Source: an uncultured Acidimicrobiaceae bacterium (lineage in GTDB: Bacteria; Actinomycetota; Acidimicrobiia; Acidimicrobiales; SZUA-35). Taken from it: DNA of 37,263 bases. The DNA is taken from positions 1 to 37,263 of the forward strand of contig CAMYLA010000034.1 in NCBI GenBank assembly GCA_947259095.1. Reading direction: 5' to 3'. The notes below the pieces were generated by a model. That model was not told the DNA's origin and made no database searches. It saw only the letters and a list, made by a program, of their open reading frames with translations. The position numbers and the translations under genes were made by a program. Positions 15,526 through 24,233 of this stretch are shown piece by piece (position 1 is the stretch's first letter; every line of letters begins with the position of its first letter).

Positions 15526-16005
15526 TCAGCCGGTGGCGCCCCGCCCTGCTGCGGTGGGGCCGAAGCGGGCCATGTCGGCGTCGAGGTCGAGCGGCACGTT
15601 CGATGGCTCGTCCGGATCGTGGAGCGCGACCGGGAGCTCCCACATGATCTCGAATTCGATCCCGTCGGGATCCTGGCAGTACAGGCTGCGACTGACCCCG
15701 TGGTTGTTCTCGCCGACCAGGGCTCCCATGGCCGCCAGTCGCTTTTTGGCCTCGGCCAGGTCGGTCAGCGTCTCCACCTCCCAGGCGATGTGGTACAACC
15801 CGATCGATCGCTGGCCTGCGGAGGGACCCTGGGCTCGGAACAGGCCGAGGTCGTGGTCGGTGCCGGACCTCGGCGACGAGAGGAACACCGCATCATCGGT
15901 CCGGACCTTCGTCTCGAGGCCGAGGGCCTGTTCGTAGAACTCCGCCGATCGCTGGGGGTCGGCGACCCAGAGCACGGCGTGACGCATTCCCAGTGTTGCA
16001 ACCAT
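15526..16005 (-). CDS. VOC-superfamily dioxygenase/glyoxalase-like protein
   Basis: The 159-residue protein has the two beta-alpha-beta-beta-beta modules of the vicinal oxygen chelate fold. Candidate metal ligands are His9 (MRHAVLWVAD), the His in LYHIAWEV and the Glu in GIEFEIMW, the order found in extradiol catechol dioxygenases and related enzymes. DPDGIEFEI is the usual last motif. The C-terminal tail is extended and acidic. A second VOC gene lies 40 nt upstream on the same strand, so they may be co-transcribed. The substrate is unknown. Confidence 0.85.
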   Translation of the reverse strand: MVATLGMRHAVLWVADPQRSAEFYEQALGLETKVRTDDAVFLSSPRSGTDHDLGLFRAQGPSAGQRSIGLYHIAWEVETLTDLAEAKKRLAAMGALVGENNHGVSRSLYCQDPDGIEFEIMWELPVALHDPDEPSNVPLDLDADMARFGPTAAGRGATG

Positions 16006-16045
16006 GGATTCAGGATAGATCGCCGGCCTGCGGTAACGGCAGGGC

Positions 16046-16420
16046 TCAGCGGTGTTGGTCGATCAGGATGGGGTTGCCGTCGGGGTCGATCAGCGAGATG
16101 TGGGCCGGCCCTGCGGTGTTGGCCGGATCGATCCGGTCCTGGAGGTCGAGGCCGGCCGCCTCCAGGCGGGCGGCGATCTCACGGACGTCGGTGAATTGTT
16201 CTGGCTGGCTGCCGTCGAGCACCATGCCGGGGTTGAAGGTCAGGATGTTCTTGTCGAACATGCCGCTGAACAACCCGATGACCGCCGGGGGGTTGACCAG
16301 GATGAGCCACCCCTGCTCGGCGTCGCCGCCGGTCTCGGTGAAGCCGAGCTTCTCGTAGAACGACTTCGACGCTGCCAGGTCGGCCACCGACAGGCTGATC
16401 GAAAATGCACCCAGGTCCAC
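16046..16420 (-). CDS. VOC-superfamily glyoxalase-like protein
   Basis: The 124-residue single-copy VOC protein has the motifs [20 protein letters not shown] at the start and [14 protein letters not shown] at the end. The first metal position normally occupied by His is Ser (FSISLSV), so metal use is uncertain; many such proteins are resistance or binding proteins rather than enzymes. It is unlike its neighbour at 15526 beyond the fold. The ATG at 16420 gives the usual family length. Confidence 0.85.
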   Translation of the reverse strand: MDLGAFSISLSVADLAASKSFYEKLGFTETGGDAEQGWLILVNPPAVIGLFSGMFDKNILTFNPGMVLDGSQPEQFTDVREIAARLEAAGLDLQDRIDPANTAGPAHISLIDPDGNPILIDQHR

Positions 16421-16573
16421 GTCCGGACTCCCTCCGCTAGATCGTGTTCAAGTATGACCACCTATCGGATGCTTGGCGAGTGAGGTGGCCGGGACTGGTT
16501 GCCGCCGATCCCGGCCGGTACCGTATGGCATGCAACCGGGGGAGCCAACCTCAAGGGTCACGGGGGCCACCAC

Positions 16574-16813
16574 ATGAGCGACGACAGCCTGCGTATCGTT
16601 CGGGCACTACTCGACGGGGCCGGCCTGGCCCCACCGGAGGATGAGGTCGAACGCCTGGCCGGGCTCTACCCCGGCCTCCGAAAGACGATCGAGCGGTTCC
16701 ATCAGGTCGACGTGGGAGACGAGGTGGCGGCTGCGGTGTTCCGGGCCGACCCCGGCCCCGGGTCGGCCACCGGCGCCAATGGGCACGCCGGCTCGACCGG
16801 TGCCAAGCCATGA
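16574..16813 (+). CDS. AtzG-like small protein coupled to an amidase
   Basis: The 79-residue helical protein resembles the small AtzG/DUF4089-type partners encoded before amidases: a helix with IVRALLDGAGL, the acidic turn PPEDEVERLAGLYPGL, then a low-complexity tail. AtzG stabilises AtzE in cyanuric-acid degradation by a GatC-like wrap. Its stop overlaps the amidase start (ATGA), which supports equal production of the two chains. The start at 16574 follows GGTCACGGGGG, a weak ribosome binding site. Assignment rests mainly on length, helix pattern and context. Confidence 0.65.
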   Translation: MSDDSLRIVRALLDGAGLAPPEDEVERLAGLYPGLRKTIERFHQVDVGDEVAAAVFRADPGPGSATGANGHAGSTGAKP

Positions 16814-18219
16814 TCGCCGACCCGGGACACCCGTTGACGATCCGGACCGCAGGCGAGGCGCTCCGCTCCGGCCGAATCACCTCGGTGCAGTTGGTCTCCG
16901 AACTGCAGGCCGCGGCCGATCGACTCGACGAGAGGCTCGGCACCTGGATCGTCCGGTTCGACGGGCAGGCGCTGGCTCGGGCCGAACAGGCCGACGCCGA
17001 GCTGCAGCGGGGCGATGACCTCGGCCCACTCCACGGCATCCCACTCGGGATCAAGGACATCCTGGCCACCGACGAAGGCCCCACCACCGCCCAGAGCCTG
17101 GTCCTCGATCCGCACTGGGGCGACCAGGGCGACGGTCCGGTCCTGCGACGACTCCGGGCCGCCGGTGCGGTGATCATGGGGAAGACAACGACCATGGAGT
17201 TCGCCATCGGCCGACCCGATGTCTCAATGCCGTTCCCCCTACCCCGTTGCCCGTGGGACACCGACCGGTGGACCGGCGGCTCCAGTTCGGGAACCGGCAA
17301 CGGGGTGGCATCGGGTCAGATCCTCGGCGGGTTGGGCACCGACACCGGTGGGAGTGTCCGGCTGCCGGCGGCCTACAACGGCATCACCGGCCACAAGCCG
17401 ACCTTCGGGCTGGTACCGAAGTCGGGCTGCGTTCCCCTGGGTCTGAGCTACGACCACATCGGCCCGATGGCCCGCACCGCCTGGGACTGCGCCGCCATGC
17501 TCACGGTCATGGCCGGCGCCGACCCGTCGGACCGCACCACCGTGGCGCGACCGGCCGAAGACTACACCGCGGCCCTTGGCCAGGGCCTCGACGGGTTGAC
17601 CATCGGGGTGATCGCCAACGATCACATCACCAACGGCAGTGCCGAATCGACCATGGCGGTGTTCGACGAGGCGGTGGCCCGCCTGGCCGCCGGCGGTGCC
17701 GAGGTTCGCCCGGTGGAGCTGCCGCTCTACGGCGAGATCTCCACCGCCGCCTTCCTGGCCCTGGAGGCCGAGGCCTTCGCCTGGCATCGACGGAACCTGA
17801 TCGAGCGGTGGTCGGACTACGGGCGCCCCACCAGGCTGACGATCGCCCAGGGGGCGTTGCTCAACGCCGGGGATCTGGTCCAGATCGAACGGGTTCGCCA
17901 GGTCGCCAGAATCCGGATCCTGGAGCTGCTGGCCGAGGAGGGCATCGATCTCCTGGTCGGCCCCACCACCGGCTACGGGGCGACGCCGTTCACCGGAGCC
18001 GATCCGGCCGCCATCGCCACTGCGTCGCTGCACACCCCGGCCTGGAACACCACCGGCTTTCCCGCCGTCTCGGTTCCGATGGGCTTCGACGGGGACGGGC
18101 TGCCACTCGGGTTGCAGATCATCGGCCGCCCATTCGCCGACGGGCCGGTCCTGGCCGCGGCCGACGCCTATCAGCGGCTCACCGACTGGCACCTCGCCAC
18201 CCCGCCGAACCACCGGTGA
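16810..18219 (+). CDS. Amidase-signature hydrolase
   Basis: The 469-residue enzyme belongs to the amidase signature family. The catalytic Lys is in PLGIKDIL, the cis-Ser in TGGSSSGTGNGVASG and the nucleophile Ser in GTDTGGSVRLPAA. The family cleaves amides or transfers ammonia, as GatA does. The pairing with a coupled AtzG-like chain resembles AtzE (biuret-related amide hydrolysis) or a GatA-like enzyme with a dedicated small subunit. No urea or cyanurate genes are seen nearby, so the substrate is not known. The ATG at 16810 is fixed by the overlap. Confidence 0.9.
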   Translation: MIADPGHPLTIRTAGEALRSGRITSVQLVSELQAAADRLDERLGTWIVRFDGQALARAEQADAELQRGDDLGPLHGIPLGIKDILATDEGPTTAQSLVLDPHWGDQGDGPVLRRLRAAGAVIMGKTTTMEFAIGRPDVSMPFPLPRCPWDTDRWTGGSSSGTGNGVASGQILGGLGTDTGGSVRLPAAYNGITGHKPTFGLVPKSGCVPLGLSYDHIGPMARTAWDCAAMLTVMAGADPSDRTTVARPAEDYTAALGQGLDGLTIGVIANDHITNGSAESTMAVFDEAVARLAAGGAEVRPVELPLYGEISTAAFLALEAEAFAWHRRNLIERWSDYGRPTRLTIAQGALLNAGDLVQIERVRQVARIRILELLAEEGIDLLVGPTTGYGATPFTGADPAAIATASLHTPAWNTTGFPAVSVPMGFDGDGLPLGLQIIGRPFADGPVLAAADAYQRLTDWHLATPPNHR

Positions 18220-18248
18220 CCGGCGGTCGGCCCCACGGGCCCGGCGTT

Positions 18249-18286
18249 GCCCGCCGGGCCGTATTGGCGGGAGCCCGCCGGGCCGT
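18249..18286. repeat. GC-rich repeats between convergent genes
   Basis: GCCCGCCGGGCCGT occurs at 18249-18262 and 18273-18286, and a degenerate third copy (CTCCGGGCCGT) lies near 18317-18327. Several GC-rich hairpins can form. The stretch lies between the convergent amidase and CoA-transferase genes, so it may end transcription from both sides; no T-run is seen. Confidence 0.45.
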
Positions 18287-18331
18287 GTTGTCGGGGCCCA
18301 GCGGGCTCCGCTCGCCCTCCGGGCCGTGTCG

Positions 18332-20803
18332 TCAGGCCAGGACCTCGGCCACCACCAGTTCCGACAGTCTCTCGTCGTCGTAGCCGAGCACCTCGAGCAG
18401 CACGTCGAAGGTGTGCTGGCCAAGGGTGGGCCCGGCCTTGGTGATGTCGGCCGGGGTCCGGGACAGCTTGAATCTGGCTCCCTCCACGTACATCGTGCCG
18501 TTCTCGGCGTGCTCCCCGGCGATGAAGTGCTGGCGGTGGGCCAGTTGCGGATCGGAGGCCAGGTCGACGCTGTTCTGCACCCGATGGCAGGCCACACCGG
18601 CGGCCTGGAGCTCGGCCTCGAGCCGGGCCCCGTCCCGATCGGCGGTCCAGCCGCCGATCAATTCCTCGAGCTCGTCCTCCCTGGCCTTGCGCCCGGCATG
18701 GTCGAGCGACGCCACTTCGGCTCCGAAACCTGCCCGATCGCACAGGGCCCGCCACTGGTCGTCCGATTGGCAGGCGATGGCGATCCATCGATCGTCGCCC
18801 GCAACCGGGAACACGCCGTGGGGAACCATCGACTCATGACGGTTGCCCGGTCTGGTCGCCTCCCGTCCGTTGACGACATAGTCCATCAGGGCCGGGGCCA
18901 GGAAGCTGATCGACGCCTCGGCCTGCGACAGATCGATGTACTGGCCGTGCCCGGTCCGATCCCGATGGTCGACCGCGGCCAGGATGGCGGTGGAAAGGAA
19001 CCGGGGGGAGATGTAGTCGGTGTAGGCCCCGAAACAGCCGGCCGGCTCCCGGTCCGGCCAGCCGGTCAGGTCGTAGAAACCGGACAGCGACGCCCCCATC
19101 GTGCCGAAGCCGGCCAGGCTCGACAGGGGTCCGGTCTGACCGAACAGGCAGCTGCTGGTCACGATCACGTCTGGCTTGATGGCCCTGAGCTCGTCGTAGG
19201 TCAGGCCCCAGCTCTTCATGGCCTTTGGCGAGAACGATTCGCAGACCACGTCGGCCCAGCGGACCAGGTCGTGGACCACGTCCTTCGACTCCGGCTTGGA
19301 CATGTCGAGCGTGATCGACAGCTTGCCCGCGTTCATGTTCTGGAACAATCCGCTGTTCTCGGCGCCGCCCTCGTTGTTGAAGAACGGTTGGATGGTCCTG
19401 GCCGCCTCGATGCTGTTGGCCGATTCGATCCGCACCACCTGGGCGCCGTTGTCGGTCAACACCCTGGTTGCGGCCGGGCCGGCCATCACCCACATGAAGT
19501 CCAGGATCTTCAGCCCCGCCAGGGCACCGGGGCGGTCACCCCGTTGATCGTCCGGCGTCGGTACCGCAGGCGGGATCGGCCGGGTCGGCGATCCGGGGGC
19601 GGCCGAAGCCAGCTCGTCGAGCACCGCCTCGGTGTCGGCCCCGATCGTCGGCGGTGGACGGTCGATCACGATCGGCGTTTCGCTGAACTTGGCGAACGGT
19701 CCGGGGAACCGGACCGATCGACCCAGCACCGGAACCTCCACGTCCCGCCAGAACTCCCTGGCCTCGTACTGCTCCGATCCGGCGACATCTCCAACGGTCG
19801 CCACCGGCACCATCAGCAGCCGCTTCTCCAGCGCCGCCTGCTGCAGCTCGGCCTTGGTTCTGGTGGCGGTGAAATCGGCGGCAACGTCCTGGATCCGCTT
19901 GTACTCCTCGATCGGGATCCGCCCGGTGGCCACCCCGTCGACGAAGTTGATCCAGTCGATCTCGAGGTCGGCGTCTTCGCAGCCGCCCTCGGAGTGGATC
20001 CATTCGAACAGCCGCTGACCGAACGGCCCGATGGCGGAGCCGAACAGGATGGTGGTCGAGACGTACCCGTCGGCGGCCGGTGACCGGAGACGGATCTCGA
20101 ACGGGCCGAGCTTGGCACCGCCACTCATCCGGGACCCCTCGGGCGACCCGTACAGATGTGACAACGAGGTGGACTGTGTGGCCTGCAGTATCGACTGCTG
20201 GGCCGATACGTCGACATGCTGGCCAAAACCGGATCGATTCCGGTCGTACAGGGCGATCATCGTGGCCGCTGCCGCCTCGGCCGATCCGTGGAGGAATGCC
20301 TGATCGAGAGGGATCCGTACCGGCGGCCGGTCGGCGTCGCCCATGATGTTGAGCTGCATGCCGGCCGCCACGAGGGTGAGGTCGGTGGCGGCCCAGTCGG
20401 CCTTGGGACCGGTCTGGCCGAAGGCGGTGATCGAGGTGTAGACCAGGCCGGGGTTGTCGGCCGAGAGGTCGGCACAGCCGAGCCCCCGGCCGGCCATCAC
20501 CCCCGGGTCATCGGATTCGATCACGACATCGGCGGTGGCGGCCAGGGCCGCCAGCCTGGTCCGGTCATCGGGGTCTTCGAGGTCGAGCGTGACGCTGCGC
20601 TTACCCCGGTTGTAGGACCAGAACCACAGCGAATGCTCCGGATCGCCCTCGTGGCCATCGGCAAACGGGCCAAGCCGCCTCGACCGTGAACCGCCGGGCG
20701 GCTCGATGAGAATCACTTCGGCCCCCAGGTCGGACAGGATCTGCCCGGTGAGTTGGCCCCGCTCGTCGGAGAGGTCGAGCACCCGATATGGCAAGATCGT
20801 CAT
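18332..20803 (-). CDS. Fused double class III (CaiB/BaiF) CoA transferase
   Basis: The 823-residue protein contains two complete CaiB/BaiF-type domains, about residues 1-370 and 430-823, joined by a Pro-rich linker. Each half starts with the family motif (YRVLDLSDERG in the first, LKILDFMWVMAGP in the second) and has TLDL/TLDM and FGQTGP. Candidate catalytic aspartates lie in IPLDQAFLHG and GAYTDYISP. Class III enzymes move CoA between carboxylic acids through a covalent acyl-Asp intermediate. They normally form interlocked homodimers, so this chain may fold as an internal pseudo-dimer. The CoA donor and acceptor are unknown. It diverges from the aminotransferase gene. Confidence 0.88.
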   Translation of the reverse strand: MTILPYRVLDLSDERGQLTGQILSDLGAEVILIEPPGGSRSRRLGPFADGHEGDPEHSLWFWSYNRGKRSVTLDLEDPDDRTRLAALAATADVVIESDDPGVMAGRGLGCADLSADNPGLVYTSITAFGQTGPKADWAATDLTLVAAGMQLNIMGDADRPPVRIPLDQAFLHGSAEAAAATMIALYDRNRSGFGQHVDVSAQQSILQATQSTSLSHLYGSPEGSRMSGGAKLGPFEIRLRSPAADGYVSTTILFGSAIGPFGQRLFEWIHSEGGCEDADLEIDWINFVDGVATGRIPIEEYKRIQDVAADFTATRTKAELQQAALEKRLLMVPVATVGDVAGSEQYEAREFWRDVEVPVLGRSVRFPGPFAKFSETPIVIDRPPPTIGADTEAVLDELASAAPGSPTRPIPPAVPTPDDQRGDRPGALAGLKILDFMWVMAGPAATRVLTDNGAQVVRIESANSIEAARTIQPFFNNEGGAENSGLFQNMNAGKLSITLDMSKPESKDVVHDLVRWADVVCESFSPKAMKSWGLTYDELRAIKPDVIVTSSCLFGQTGPLSSLAGFGTMGASLSGFYDLTGWPDREPAGCFGAYTDYISPRFLSTAILAAVDHRDRTGHGQYIDLSQAEASISFLAPALMDYVVNGREATRPGNRHESMVPHGVFPVAGDDRWIAIACQSDDQWRALCDRAGFGAEVASLDHAGRKAREDELEELIGGWTADRDGARLEAELQAAGVACHRVQNSVDLASDPQLAHRQHFIAGEHAENGTMYVEGARFKLSRTPADITKAGPTLGQHTFDVLLEVLGYDDERLSELVVAEVLA

Positions 20804-20908
20804 CTACATCCCCTTCTGGATCCCCGCGAGTATCTCCGAACCGGCCGGGAGTTTCCAAGCGGGGGACCAGCGGCCCATGAGCCCCACCGGGATGTTGCGA
20901 CCCGAACC

Positions 20909-20929
20909 CCCGGCAAGATTGTTGCCGGG
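20909..20929. promoter_or_regulatory. Hairpin in the divergent intergenic region
   Basis: CCCGGCAA and TTGCCGGG flank the loop GATTG, 47 nt before the aminotransferase start. It could be an operator or a leader hairpin. It is not placed to be a terminator of either divergent gene. Confidence 0.35.
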
Positions 20930-20975
20930 TGTCGTCCCGCGACGGCCATCGACCGCTGGCTACCATCTCCTTGGT

Positions 20976-22118
20976 ATGAACCGCGAGTCGACGCCGACGA
21001 CGCGCATCCTGCTGTCCGGACCGGACGTTGGTGAGCAGGATCGCCGAGCCCTGCTCCGAGCCTTCGATGACGGCTGGATCGCCCCGGTCGGGCCCGAGTT
21101 GTCCCATTTCGAAGAGGAGTTGGCCGACTACGTCGGGGCCGAGGCCTGTGTCGCCCTGGCCTCGGGCACCGCGGCGCTCCATCTCGCCCTGCTCGATGCC
21201 GGCGTCGGGCCGGGGGACGAGGTGGTCGTGCAGTCCGCCACCTTCGCCGCCAGCGCCTTCGCCGTCGTCCACGCCGGGGCCACCCCGATCTTCTGCGACG
21301 TCGACGCCGACACGTGGGCGCTCTCGCCGGACCTGCTGGCCGAACTGCTGGCCAAGAAGGCGGCGACCGGGAAACCACCGAAGGCCGTCATGCCGGTCGA
21401 CCTCTACGGCAGCTGCGCCGACTACGGCCTGCTCGGGCCGCTCTGCGAGGAGTATGGGGTCGCCATCGTCGAGGACGCAGCCGAGGCGCTCGGTTCGACG
21501 TCTGGCGGACGCATGGCCGGGTCGTTCGGTCACCCGGCGGCGCTGAGCTTCAACGGCAACAAGATCATCACCACCAGCGGGGGAGGGGCGCTGCTGGGCT
21601 CGGCGGCGATGGTCGATCGGGCCCGGTACCTGGCCACCCAGGCCCGGGCCCCCGAGGTGCACTACGAACACACCGACATCGGCTTCAACTATCGTATGTC
21701 CAACCTGTTGGCCGCCCTTGGTCGGTCGCAGCTGGCGGCGCTGGAACCGAAGATCGCCAGGCGGGCCGCCATTCATCGCCGCTATGTCAACCACGCCGGT
21801 CTGGCCGAGCTGAGCTGGTGCCCGTTCGCCTTGACCGAGCGGCCGAACCACTGGCTCAACGTGGCGTTGCTGCCGGTCGGCCTGGACCCGGCCGAGGTTT
21901 GTCGCCGCCTCGACGGCGAGGGAATCGAGGCCAGACCGGCCTGGAAGCCGATGCACCTCCAACCGGTCTTCGCCGGCTGTGAGATGGTCGGCGGCGACAC
22001 CTCCGAGCGGCTGTTCCGGCGGGGCCTCTGCCTGCCGTCGGGGTCGGCTCTTTCCGATGGCGAGGTCGATCGGGTCACCGAGGCGCTGTCGGCCATCGTC
22101 GCAGCCGTGCCGGCATAG
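20976..22118 (+). CDS. DegT/DnrJ/EryC1/StrS-family aminotransferase
   Basis: The 380-residue PLP enzyme belongs to the sugar aminotransferase family. The substrate-loop DVGEQDRRALLRAFDDGW and the ALASGTAALHLAL phosphate-binding region are present. PLP is held by the Asp in VAIVEDAAEALGS and the Lys in FNGNKIITTSGGG. Family members aminate keto-sugars for surface glycans or antibiotics. No sugar-nucleotide genes are adjacent, so the pathway is open. The ATG at 20976 follows TACCAT at a distance that suggests a leaderless transcript; upstream in-frame codons are unconvincing. Confidence 0.9.
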   Translation: MNRESTPTTRILLSGPDVGEQDRRALLRAFDDGWIAPVGPELSHFEEELADYVGAEACVALASGTAALHLALLDAGVGPGDEVVVQSATFAASAFAVVHAGATPIFCDVDADTWALSPDLLAELLAKKAATGKPPKAVMPVDLYGSCADYGLLGPLCEEYGVAIVEDAAEALGSTSGGRMAGSFGHPAALSFNGNKIITTSGGGALLGSAAMVDRARYLATQARAPEVHYEHTDIGFNYRMSNLLAALGRSQLAALEPKIARRAAIHRRYVNHAGLAELSWCPFALTERPNHWLNVALLPVGLDPAEVCRRLDGEGIEARPAWKPMHLQPVFAGCEMVGGDTSERLFRRGLCLPSGSALSDGEVDRVTEALSAIVAAVPA

Positions 22119-22168
22119 GCCGGGATCAGGGATCGGCCCTGCGCCGACCTGGGCCGGTTTGGTAGGCC

Positions 22169-22186
22169 TCTAACAAATATGTTAGA
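22169..22186. promoter_or_regulatory. Operator-like inverted repeat before the TetR gene
   Basis: TCTAACA and TGTTAGA flank AATA. The element covers a possible ATG at 22179 and is AT-rich against a GC-rich background, as a promoter overlapped by an autoregulatory TetR operator would be. This favours the GTG at 22242 as the start of the protein. The role is inferred. Confidence 0.55.
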
Positions 22187-22241
22187 ACGGCTAAGTGCTG
22201 GATCTCCCTCCATACCCTGCGGTCCGATCGGACCTTCACCG

Positions 22242-22814
22242 GTGAGACCGGCGAAACGGCCGCAGCTGAGCCCGGAATTGGTGGTCGAGACCGCGGGCCG
22301 GCTCGCAGACGAGCACGGCCTCGACGCCGTGACCCTCACCAGGGTGGCGCGTTCACTTGGCACCTCTCAGCCGGCCCTGTACCGCCATGTCGACGGTTAC
22401 GACGACCTCATCCGGTCGCTTGGGCTCCGGGGCCGGGAGATCCTGGCCGACCGGCTCAGCAGGTCGGCCATCGGGGTTGCCGGCGAGGATGCTGTCAGAT
22501 CGATGGGAACGGCGTGGCGGCAAATGGTGGCCGATCATCCCGGACTGTACGCCGCCACCGATCGCTGCCCCTGCGCCGGCGACGCCGAACTGGAGGCGGC
22601 GGTGGATCGGGTCGTCGAGACGTTGGCCCTGGCCCTCAACGACTTCGATCTGTCCGAGGACCGCAAGGTGCACGCCGCCAGGAGCCTGCGAAGCGCCTTC
22701 CACGGCTTCAGCCACCTGGAATCCGGCGATGGCCACCCCAAGGAACAGGACCTCGACGCCTCGTTCGACGAGCTGATCGAGTTGCTGTGCGTCGGCATCC
22801 GGGCCATGAAGTGA
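22242..22814 (+). CDS. TetR-family regulator with WHG-type ligand domain
   Basis: The 190-residue protein has an N-terminal TetR helix-turn-helix (AVTLTRVARSLGTSQPALYRHV) whose recognition part TSQPALYRHV is typical. The C-terminal part holds WHG-like helices (MVADHPGLYAAT, RSLRSAFHGFSHLE). TetR proteins bind an operator as dimers and leave it when a small molecule binds. GTG 22242 is preferred because an ATG at 22179 lies inside the operator-like repeat. The regulated gene is probably its own, and perhaps a neighbour. The gene is followed by a hairpin (GGCCGGC/GCCGGCC at 22815-22841). Confidence 0.85.
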   Translation: MRPAKRPQLSPELVVETAGRLADEHGLDAVTLTRVARSLGTSQPALYRHVDGYDDLIRSLGLRGREILADRLSRSAIGVAGEDAVRSMGTAWRQMVADHPGLYAATDRCPCAGDAELEAAVDRVVETLALALNDFDLSEDRKVHAARSLRSAFHGFSHLESGDGHPKEQDLDASFDELIELLCVGIRAMK

Positions 22815-22849
22815 GGCCGGCCACCATCGGGTTTGCCGGCCGCGACTCC

Positions 22850-23032
22850 CGACCGATGCGACGTCGGGAACGGGATCTTGATGCTGTTGTCCTTGAAGAC
22901 CTTGGACACGGTGGTGGCCACCAGATGGCGGGTCCGCCACATGGAGGCGATCGAAGGTTCGTGCCAGAACTGGACGAGCGCAAAGAGCAGTCCGGGCGGA
23001 TGGTCTGGCTGCTCGATAGTCCGAGATCCGGG
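22850..23032 (-). pseudogene. C-terminal fragment of an MscS-type mechanosensitive channel
   Basis: On the minus strand about 61 residues match the C-terminal alpha/beta domain of MscS-family channels: LLFALVQFWHEPSIASMW, then RTRHLVATTVSKVFKDNSI and the diagnostic KIPFPT end. The membrane part is absent: 5' of the fragment the sequence is the leader of the baeRF-type gene, and 3' it runs on antisense to the TetR gene without a stop. It is probably a decayed remnant; a missing start and stop make expression unlikely. The rest of the 22815-23127 gap holds no gene. Confidence 0.5.
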
Positions 23033-23127
23033 GGGTTTCGGAGCCATCATCGTGGGTATGACGAAGCGGAGCACGTCGATGCCGGCGCTCCACAGCAGCG
23101 CACGGCCATGAAAGGAACGAGTCAACC

Positions 23128-24189
23128 GTGACCTCCCAGCCTGCAGACCAGCTTCCGCCTGCGCTCGAGACGATCCCGGCCCCGGTGACCGCAATCGACC
23201 GATTGCAGACGCTGTATCGCTCACCCGGCCCCTACACCAGCGTTTACCTCGACACCGAACCGCTTGCACCTTTTGGTGACGACGGCATGGATCGCCGGTG
23301 GCAGCAGCTGAGACGCCGGCTCGAGGCCGATGGGGCGCCCGAGGTTGCGCTGAGCGCCATCGAGGCCCGGCTGGGTCTTCCCTCGCCCGAGGACACCTCG
23401 GGCGTGGCCGTCATCGCCGCCGCCGACGGGACCACGATCGTCGATCACGGCCTGGAGCCGCCCCATCACGACCTCGGGGTGGTTGACACCCTGCCCTACG
23501 CCGCACCCCTGGTCGAATGGCAGCAACGACGGGTGCCCCACCTGGTGGTCACCGTCGACGAGGCCGGTGGCGACATCGCAACCTTCGGATCCGACCACTT
23601 CACCCGGGTCGACGGCTACAACGTCGCCCCGCAGGACCTGGTGGAGCTGGCCCTCGCCACCGCAGCAGCCGTCCTGGCCAGGCTGGTGATTGTCGTCGGT
23701 GACCCGTCGCTGACCGGCACGCTGAGCGACGCACTGGCGAAAAGACTGCCGGTCGGCTGTCGCCTCCTCACCGAACCGATGACCGATGATGCCGACGAGC
23801 TGGCCATCCTGGTGGTCAGACACCTCAGTGATCTGGTTGCCAGGGAAACCGTGGCGCAGCTTCGGGAGCAGCGGTTCATGGCCGCCCACGATGCAGCGGT
23901 CGACGGCACCGGCGACACGGTCGAAGCACTCGTTGAAGGGTCGGCCGACCGGCTTCTCATCCATGACGACCCCGAGGACCAACGTCGACTGTGGATCGGC
24001 CCAGAACCGAACCAGCTGTCACTCGACAAGGCCACCGGGTACCACGAGGCCCGCCTGGTCGACGCCCTGATTCGCAGCGCGGTGCTCCAGGGCATCCCGA
24101 TCCGGATCATTCCCAGTACCGGTCCCGACGGCCTTTCAGACGATGCGGCGGCGCTGATCGATCCTCCACCGGTCATCGACGAGATCTGA
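23128..24189 (+). CDS. baeRF-type (Rv2629-like) protein
   Basis: The 353-residue soluble protein resembles the bacterial archaeo-eukaryotic release-factor family 2, including the mycobacterial dormancy protein Rv2629. The segments PGPYTSVYLDTEP and LLIHDDPEDQRRLWIG and the C-terminal IRIIPSTGPDGLSDDAAALI region fit this family. Homologues are thought to act at stalled ribosomes or under stress; the role is inferred from family only. The GTG at 23128 follows AAAGGAA. The gene is convergent with the TrkA-C protein gene. Confidence 0.72.
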   Translation: MTSQPADQLPPALETIPAPVTAIDRLQTLYRSPGPYTSVYLDTEPLAPFGDDGMDRRWQQLRRRLEADGAPEVALSAIEARLGLPSPEDTSGVAVIAAADGTTIVDHGLEPPHHDLGVVDTLPYAAPLVEWQQRRVPHLVVTVDEAGGDIATFGSDHFTRVDGYNVAPQDLVELALATAAAVLARLVIVVGDPSLTGTLSDALAKRLPVGCRLLTEPMTDDADELAILVVRHLSDLVARETVAQLREQRFMAAHDAAVDGTGDTVEALVEGSADRLLIHDDPEDQRRLWIGPEPNQLSLDKATGYHEARLVDALIRSAVLQGIPIRIIPSTGPDGLSDDAAALIDPPPVIDEI

Positions 24190-24233
24190 CCGATCGGGTC
24201 GGTGGAGGCTGGGGCCGGCCCGCCCGGCACCGC

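Noticed and set aside
18326..20083. Long plus-strand open frame opposite the CoA transferase
   Set aside because: Antisense to a recognised enzyme; no motif and no ribosome binding site.
20820..20930. Possible SAM-type riboswitch before the aminotransferase gene
   Set aside because: CATGAG and GC-rich stems occur, but the conserved core and pairing order of SAM classes I know are absent.
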